Source: Mesorhizobium qingshengii (lineage in GTDB: Bacteria; Pseudomonadota; Alphaproteobacteria; Rhizobiales; Rhizobiaceae). Taken from it: 64,000 nt of DNA. Of this stretch, positions 60,370-64,000 are shown piece by piece. The stretch is from NCBI RefSeq assembly GCF_900103325.1, contig NZ_FMXM01000002.1, positions 558,001-622,000 on the forward strand, read 5' to 3'. Below the pieces are notes generated by a model, which was not told where the DNA came from, did not search any database, and saw only the letters and a list, made by a program, of their open reading frames with translations. Made by a program: the position numbers and the translations under genes. Within the stretch, counting starts at the first letter, position 1, and each line of letters starts with the position of its first letter.

Positions 60370-60410
60370 ATTTGCATGCAAATGTTTCCGGATCGCACCG
60401 ATCCGGAAAC
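60370..60410. repeat. Adjacent palindromes downstream of the RACo gene
   Basis: ATTTGCATGCAAAT (60370-60383) is a perfect 14-base palindrome. Directly after it, GTTTCCGGATCG (60384-60395) and its complement (60399-60410) form a perfect 12-base stem around CAC. No T run follows immediately. They may end the RACo transcript, or be operator plus promoter elements for the small gene at 60526. Confidence 0.5.
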
Positions 60411-60525
60411 CGAACCGCTGTTTTCGCGAAATCCATCCGATACATGCGCGGCGCATTTAAGCCGCCATCGAAGGGCCGGCCGGAAATGTCTTCCCGCCGC
60501 AGCGACCTTCCGGAGGAAACCAAAA

Positions 60526-60711
60526 ATGTCGATGTTTGAAAGCCTCGGCCGCTATGGTGTGGCCATCAAGATTGCTCACGACAGGAAGAAGTCGATCCGG
60601 GCCATGAACAACCTGCCGGCGCATGTTCAGAAGGACATCGGCTGGCCGGCATCGCCGCCCAGCGACCCACAGGCCGCGCTCACCGCGCTGCTCCTGGGTA
60701 CGCCGCGCTGA
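60526..60711 (+). CDS. Small DUF1127-like protein A
   Basis: A 61-residue basic protein: MSMFESLGRYGVAIKIAHDRKKS, then RAMNNLPAHVQKDIGWP. The second half is like the R..L..LP...L.DIGL signature of DUF1127 proteins. CGGAGGAAA precedes the ATG. Small DUF1127 proteins act in metabolism and RNA handling in rhizobia and agrobacteria. It has a related gene at 63064-63249 with the same QKDIGWP. Confidence 0.7.
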   Translation: MSMFESLGRYGVAIKIAHDRKKSIRAMNNLPAHVQKDIGWPASPPSDPQAALTALLLGTPR

Positions 60712-60944
60712 TGACATTCGCCGAGAAATGCAAACTGCTCGGCACCCGCCGGGGATCTCGCACATCCCCTGCGGCCACCAGCAACAGGCTGCGCGCGGCA
60801 CTCTTGCCGCGCCGTTGACCTTGCGGTTCGGATCACACCAGCGTGTGGACAGAGCGTAAAACTTGACATTTCGGGCCAAGGTACGATCTTCGCAGATAGT
60901 GGAGGTTTCTCTTAGTCGGCTCTTGCCGAAGTTCGTGTATTCGC

Positions 60945-61898
60945 ATGCCAAGTTTCAAAAGCCACGTCGTGTCTTTCGTGCTCAGGCACAGCCGCAAGAA
61001 GGCATTTTCCAGCCCGGAAAACCTGCAGCGCTGGATCGCCGCTGCGCGCAAGACGGAGGACCATCACCCGCCGGCCTCGCTGCACCAGCGCTTCGACATC
61101 GAAACACGCACCGTCGACGGCTTTCCGGTCTATGAGATCGCGCCCCGAGCCGGGAAACGGAAGCGGATTCTCTACCTGCATGGCGGCGCCTATGTCTTTG
61201 AAATCACGTCCTATCACTGGGGGCTGATTGCGGAGATGGCAGACCGGCTCGGCTATGGCATCACGGTGCCGATCTATCCCATCGCCCCCGAACATGACTT
61301 CCATGCCATGTTCGGCATGGTCGGCGATGTCTACCGGCAAATGCTCGACGAGACCGAGGCGGAGGACATCATCTTCATGGGTGATTCCGCCGGCGGCAAC
61401 ATGGCCGTGGTCCTGACCATGATGGCCGCGGAAGAGGCCCTGCCCCTGCCGTCGCGCCATGTGCTGATCTCGCCCGGGCTCGACATGTCGCTCGCCAATC
61501 CGGCGGTGTTCGAGGCGGAGCGCAACGATCCCTGGCTCGGCATCCCGGGCGGGTTGGAAGCAATCAGGCTCTACAGTGCCGGCATCGACCGCAGCGACTG
61601 GCACATCAGCCCAGTCTATGGCGATCTGTCGGTGCTGCCGAAAACGCTGCTTCTGACTGGCTCGCGCGATCTGTTGACCCCCGACAATCTGATCTTCGCC
61701 GAAAAGGCCCGTGCCGCCGGTGTCGAGGTCGATGTCGTTCACGAGGAAGGCATGTTCCACGTCTGGCCGTTGATCGACATGCCGGAATCACGCCGCGCGC
61801 GCCAACACATCGTCGCGTTCCTCGGCGAGAGCCGCTCGCCGATCAGGCAGGACACGAGACCAAGGCTTGAGGCGCCCTCCGCCGAGGCGGCGGAGTAG
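60945..61898 (+). CDS. Alpha/beta hydrolase (hormone-sensitive-lipase-like)
   Basis: A 317-residue hydrolase. HGGAYVFEITSYHW is the HSL oxyanion motif, MGDSAGGNMAVVL holds the nucleophilic Ser, LLTGSRDLLTPDN the Asp, and EEGMFHVWP the His. It splits acyl esters of small alcohols. Convergent with the LysR gene, 33 bases apart, which may control it. No terminator is clear. The start at 60945 is the first ATG; its ribosome site is weak. Confidence 0.9.
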   Translation: MPSFKSHVVSFVLRHSRKKAFSSPENLQRWIAAARKTEDHHPPASLHQRFDIETRTVDGFPVYEIAPRAGKRKRILYLHGGAYVFEITSYHWGLIAEMADRLGYGITVPIYPIAPEHDFHAMFGMVGDVYRQMLDETEAEDIIFMGDSAGGNMAVVLTMMAAEEALPLPSRHVLISPGLDMSLANPAVFEAERNDPWLGIPGGLEAIRLYSAGIDRSDWHISPVYGDLSVLPKTLLLTGSRDLLTPDNLIFAEKARAAGVEVDVVHEEGMFHVWPLIDMPESRRARQHIVAFLGESRSPIRQDTRPRLEAPSAEAAE

Positions 61899-61931
61899 CG
61901 CCTCTACTTTAGATCCGGCACTATTGGCGGA

Positions 61932-62831
61932 TCAGAACTTTCCGGTTTCCCGGAACACTTCGAAGGTCGCCCGGATATGATCGGCGACGGCCTTGACCGG
62001 CGCGCTGGCGTCCGGCGCCACCACCATGGCAAGATTATAGGTCCCGATGTCGGGCATGCCGTCCTTCGGGCTGAGTTCGACCATGTCGTTGCCGAGGAAC
62101 GACTTCGGCAGCGGCGCCACCGCAAGGTCGGACATGATCGCGGCACGTTGGCCGGCTGTGTGGGCGCTCATATAGGCGATGCGGTAATTGCGGCCCTCGC
62201 GGCCGAGCGCGTCGAGCGCCCCGGCCCGCCAGGCGCAGCCCTCTTCCCACAGCGACACCGGCAAGGGTTCGCGCAGATGCGCGCAGCCGCCCTTGGCACC
62301 AGCCCAGACGATCGGCTCGGTCAACAGCACCTCGGCGCCGAGCGCGCTGGTCTTGTAGGAATTGGTCAAGAGCGTGATGTCGAGCGCCCGGTCGTCCATG
62401 CGCCGGCGCAGATTGATGCTCTGGTCGATGGTGACGTCCACGGCGATCGACGGATGCGACTGCGCGAAACGCTTCAGCACATGCGGCAGCACGCGCTCGC
62501 CATAATCATCTGGGGAGCCGAGCCGGACAACGCCGACGATGTCGGGAATGATGAACTTCGACACCACCTCGCGGTTGATCGACAGCAGCCGGCGGGCATA
62601 GCCGAGCAGCATTTCGCCATCCGTGGTCAGCGTCACCGAGCGCGCGTCGCGCGCGAACACCGAGCGGCCAAGAATGTCCTCCAGCTTCTTGATCTGCATG
62701 GAGACGGCCGACGGCGTGCGGAAGACGGCGTTGGCGGCTGTGGTGAAGCTGCCGGTCTCGGCGATCGCCACGAAAGTGCGCAGAACATCGAGGTCAAGCA
62801 GCGGCAGCGGATGATTGAGTGGGGCGTTCAT
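61932..62831 (-). CDS. LysR-family transcriptional regulator
   Basis: A 299-residue regulator. LDVLRTFVAIAETGSFTTAANAVFRTPSAVSMQIKKLEDILGR is the HTH, and the C-terminal half forms an effector domain with the VVRLGSPDDYGERVLPHV and FLGNDMVELSP elements. Divergent from the small gene at 63064, 232 bases away. It is of the general LysR type that activates a divergent target upon binding a metabolite. Confidence 0.9.
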   Translation of the reverse strand: MNAPLNHPLPLLDLDVLRTFVAIAETGSFTTAANAVFRTPSAVSMQIKKLEDILGRSVFARDARSVTLTTDGEMLLGYARRLLSINREVVSKFIIPDIVGVVRLGSPDDYGERVLPHVLKRFAQSHPSIAVDVTIDQSINLRRRMDDRALDITLLTNSYKTSALGAEVLLTEPIVWAGAKGGCAHLREPLPVSLWEEGCAWRAGALDALGREGRNYRIAYMSAHTAGQRAAIMSDLAVAPLPKSFLGNDMVELSPKDGMPDIGTYNLAMVVAPDASAPVKAVADHIRATFEVFRETGKF

Positions 62832-63063
62832 GGGAAGCGACCTTCAATTTTTCTGATGCAAAGTATCATTCCATTTCGTTTGATTGAACATCAGATTGGG
62901 AGGATAGTCAACTCCATCGAAGCAGGTTGCTGCCACAAGCAGCCACGAAACGACCACGACACAAACCTGCAATCGACATGAAATGAAGCTGAAACACACC
63001 ACGCGTAACACCTCACTCATCCAGCGCTGGAACGCCTCCAGCCCGGCAGCCAAGGAGAATGAA

Positions 63064-63249
63064 ATGTCTATCCTGTCATCCCTCGGTCGCATCGCGACCG
63101 AATTCAGCGCGGCCCGTGCCCGCTACCAGACCGAACGCGCCATCCGCTCCCTGCCGATCGAACTGCAGAAGGACATCGGTTGGCCTGAAACTTCCGACAG
63201 CAAGACCGGTATCCGCAACGGCATCGGATCCTGGGCTGGAGCAAAGTAG
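63064..63249 (+). CDS. Small DUF1127-like protein B
   Basis: A 61-residue protein: MSILSSLGRIATEFSAARARYQTERAIRSLPIELQKDIGWPETS. It shares MS--SLGR and RA--LP---QKDIGWP with the protein at 60526. AAGGAG is six bases before the ATG, and a terminator follows at 63269-63304. It is divergent from LysR, which could regulate it. DUF1127-like; the role is inferred from relatives only. Confidence 0.75.
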   Translation: MSILSSLGRIATEFSAARARYQTERAIRSLPIELQKDIGWPETSDSKTGIRNGIGSWAGAK

Positions 63250-63268
63250 ATCGTGTGTACCAAGTGCT

Positions 63269-63304
63269 GAAGGCCTGCCGCGCGAACTAGCCCGGCAGGC
63301 CTTC
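63269..63304 (+). terminator. Rho-independent terminator
   Basis: GAAGGCCTGCCG (63269-63280) and CGGCAGGCCTTC (63293-63304) form a perfect 12-base stem 19 bases after the stop of small protein B. TCTATTTAATTTG follows, so U-rich but interrupted. Confidence 0.8.
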
Positions 63305-63588
63305 TCTATTTAATTTGTATTCAAATGAATTTTGCAGCCATGCGACGGCTGCATGGCGCATATGAGCAAGCCGCATAACGGCTGATATTCCCAATTAATG
63401 CCTTGTAAATAATCGCAAATTTCAGGCACTTTGCCCAAACTTGTCGCATTTGGTGTCGCTTTTCATATCAAGCGCTTCGCTTTTGCGATTTAGTTTTACG
63501 CAGCACAAGCCTATATCAGCGGCAGCAAACGAGCTGCCCCACTCCATCAAGCGAAGGCGACCCGTCTGAGCAACAAATGGAGATGATC
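63305..63588. other. A/T-rich intergenic stretch with ATTTG-N4-CAAAT dyad
   Basis: About 280 bases of unusually low GC without a protein frame. ATTTG-TATT-CAAAT lies at 63313-63326, echoing ATTTGCATGCAAAT at 60370. Several GCAAAT/GTCGCATTT-type words follow (around 63413 and 63455). It should hold the promoter of the small gene at 63589. Confidence 0.4.
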
Positions 63589-63723
63589 ATGAAGCTTTTT
63601 GCCCGCCTCTTTGCCCGCCGCGAAATGAACCTGACCACCGCTCTCGAGCGTCAGCGTCTTGCCAACACCATGCCCGGCCAGACCGGCGCGATGGCCGCGG
63701 CCCGTCTTGGCTTCGTCGCCTGA
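63589..63723 (+). CDS. Small hypothetical protein
   Basis: A 44-residue basic protein starting MKLFARLFARREMNLTTALE, then an Ala-rich end. GGAG lies just before the ATG at 63589 (an ATG two codons earlier, 63583, overlaps that site), and a terminator follows at 63767-63800. Its length and basic N-terminus are like the two DUF1127-like proteins nearby, but the QKDIGWP motif is missing. Confidence 0.55.
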   Translation: MKLFARLFARREMNLTTALERQRLANTMPGQTGAMAAARLGFVA

Positions 63724-63766
63724 AGATTTTCCAGGCAACGCTTCCCTGCCGCTGCTTTTTGACTGC

Positions 63767-63800
63767 AACGCCGCCCGGCCCCGGCCGAGGCGGCGTTTTT
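63767..63800 (+). terminator. Rho-independent terminator
   Basis: AACGCCGCC (63767-63775) pairs with GGCGGCGTT (63789-63797) and is followed by T bases to 63800. It ends the small gene at 63589-63723. Confidence 0.85.
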
Positions 63801-63875
63801 GTCTTGCGCCGCGCACTCTGACTATCCTTGAACAGTTGAGGCCCGCTTCCAGGGCTCGCTGCGCGCCAATTGCCC

Positions 63876-63897
63876 ATTTGCGACCCATGTCGCAAAT
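63876..63897. promoter_or_regulatory. Perfect palindrome, probable operator
   Basis: ATTTGCGAC (63876-63884) and GTCGCAAAT (63889-63897) around CCAT. A nine-base perfect arm makes chance unlikely. It is 100 bases before the window end and could regulate a gene beyond it. The same half-site occurs at 50673-50681 between mttB 2 and the corrinoid gene. Confidence 0.5.
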
Positions 63898-63945
63898 TTA
63901 ATCTCGTTCGGGCGGCGTAGCCGATTGACAAGAATGGTTTTTCCT

Positions 63946-63971
63946 GATGTCGCTATGCTATTCGCGACATC
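63946..63971. repeat. 8-bp inverted repeat at the right edge
   Basis: GATGTCGC (63946-63953) and GCGACATC (63964-63971) flank ten bases. It lies just after the palindrome at 63876-63897 and shares the GTCGC core with it, so it may be a second, weaker operator. No gene is seen up to the edge. Confidence 0.35.
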
Positions 63972-64000
63972 CTGTTCGCGCCATCGCTGCGTGAGGTTCC

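Noticed and set aside
60711..60818. A 35-codon frame overlapping the stop of small protein A by ATGA-like spacing
   Set aside because: No ribosome site of its own quality, Arg/Ala-rich random content and no conservation cue; too weak to list.
63925..63960. Promoter with TTGACA at 63925-63930
   Set aside because: No acceptable -10 box lies 16-18 bases downstream; the TATGCT seen is 23 bases away.

Overview
The window looks like chromosomal DNA of a GC-rich alphaproteobacterium of the order Hyphomicrobiales, most probably Mesorhizobium or a close relative. The grounds are codon use dominated by G/C third positions, a bmt-type betaine-homocysteine methyltransferase, a one-carbon cluster of the rhizobial/roseobacterial kind, DUF1127-like small proteins, entericidin and typical rhizobial intergenic palindromes. 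I see no rRNA, tRNA, CRISPR, prophage or transposase.

Layout. 1-4.8 kb: end of a probable methyltransferase gene, an FAD-dependent oxidoreductase, an ATP-grasp enzyme, an outer-membrane protein and an L,D-transpeptidase. 5-11.5 kb: an M20 metallohydrolase with a complete peptide-type ABC importer (binding protein, two permeases, fused double ATPase) whose genes overlap by ATGA. 11.5-16.7 kb: TerB-like protein, TSUP permease, small membrane protein, AraC regulator, VOC protein, then cobQ overlapping a cupin related to DMSP lyases. 16.9-19.6 kb: acyl-CoA dehydrogenase and mmsB (valine catabolism type), separated by an inverted-repeat-bounded cassette with a four-helix-bundle gene, followed by a candidate small RNA. 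19.6-29.2 kb: Coa1-family protein, class III aminotransferase, prolyl oligopeptidase, two tandem MFS transporters and a phospholipase-D-like protein.

29.5-39.2 kb and 48.1-60.3 kb form the core of interest: a corrinoid-dependent methyl-transfer system in an apparently aerobic organism. It comprises two MttB-superfamily methyltransferases without pyrrolysine, a corrinoid protein, a methyltetrahydrofolate:corrinoid methyltransferase, a RACo-type [2Fe-2S]/ASKHA corrinoid activator, a split MetF/MetV methylenetetrahydrofolate reductase, a DUF1638 protein, a dimethylglycine-dehydrogenase-type flavoprotein, a DddP-like M24 protein and a zinc betaine-homocysteine methyltransferase. The simplest reading is that methyl groups of a quaternary amine (or sulfonium) pass from substrate to Co(I)-corrinoid, then to tetrahydrofolate, and are oxidised through methylene-THF or used for methionine. 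Two near-identical palindromes upstream of bmt and of the THF methyltransferase suggest shared control by a methionine-cycle regulator. Four of the partners carry Arg/Gly-rich terminal tails.

39.5-48 kb: a glutamine amidotransferase, an ECF sigma factor with a membrane VWA protein, an ArsR/SRPBCC/DUF1801/VOC group, a flavoprotein and a dienelactone hydrolase. 60.5-64 kb: two related small proteins, an alpha/beta hydrolase, a LysR regulator, a third small protein, and several strong palindromes at the right edge.

All functional calls come from reading motifs and from memory of protein families; no similarity search was run.
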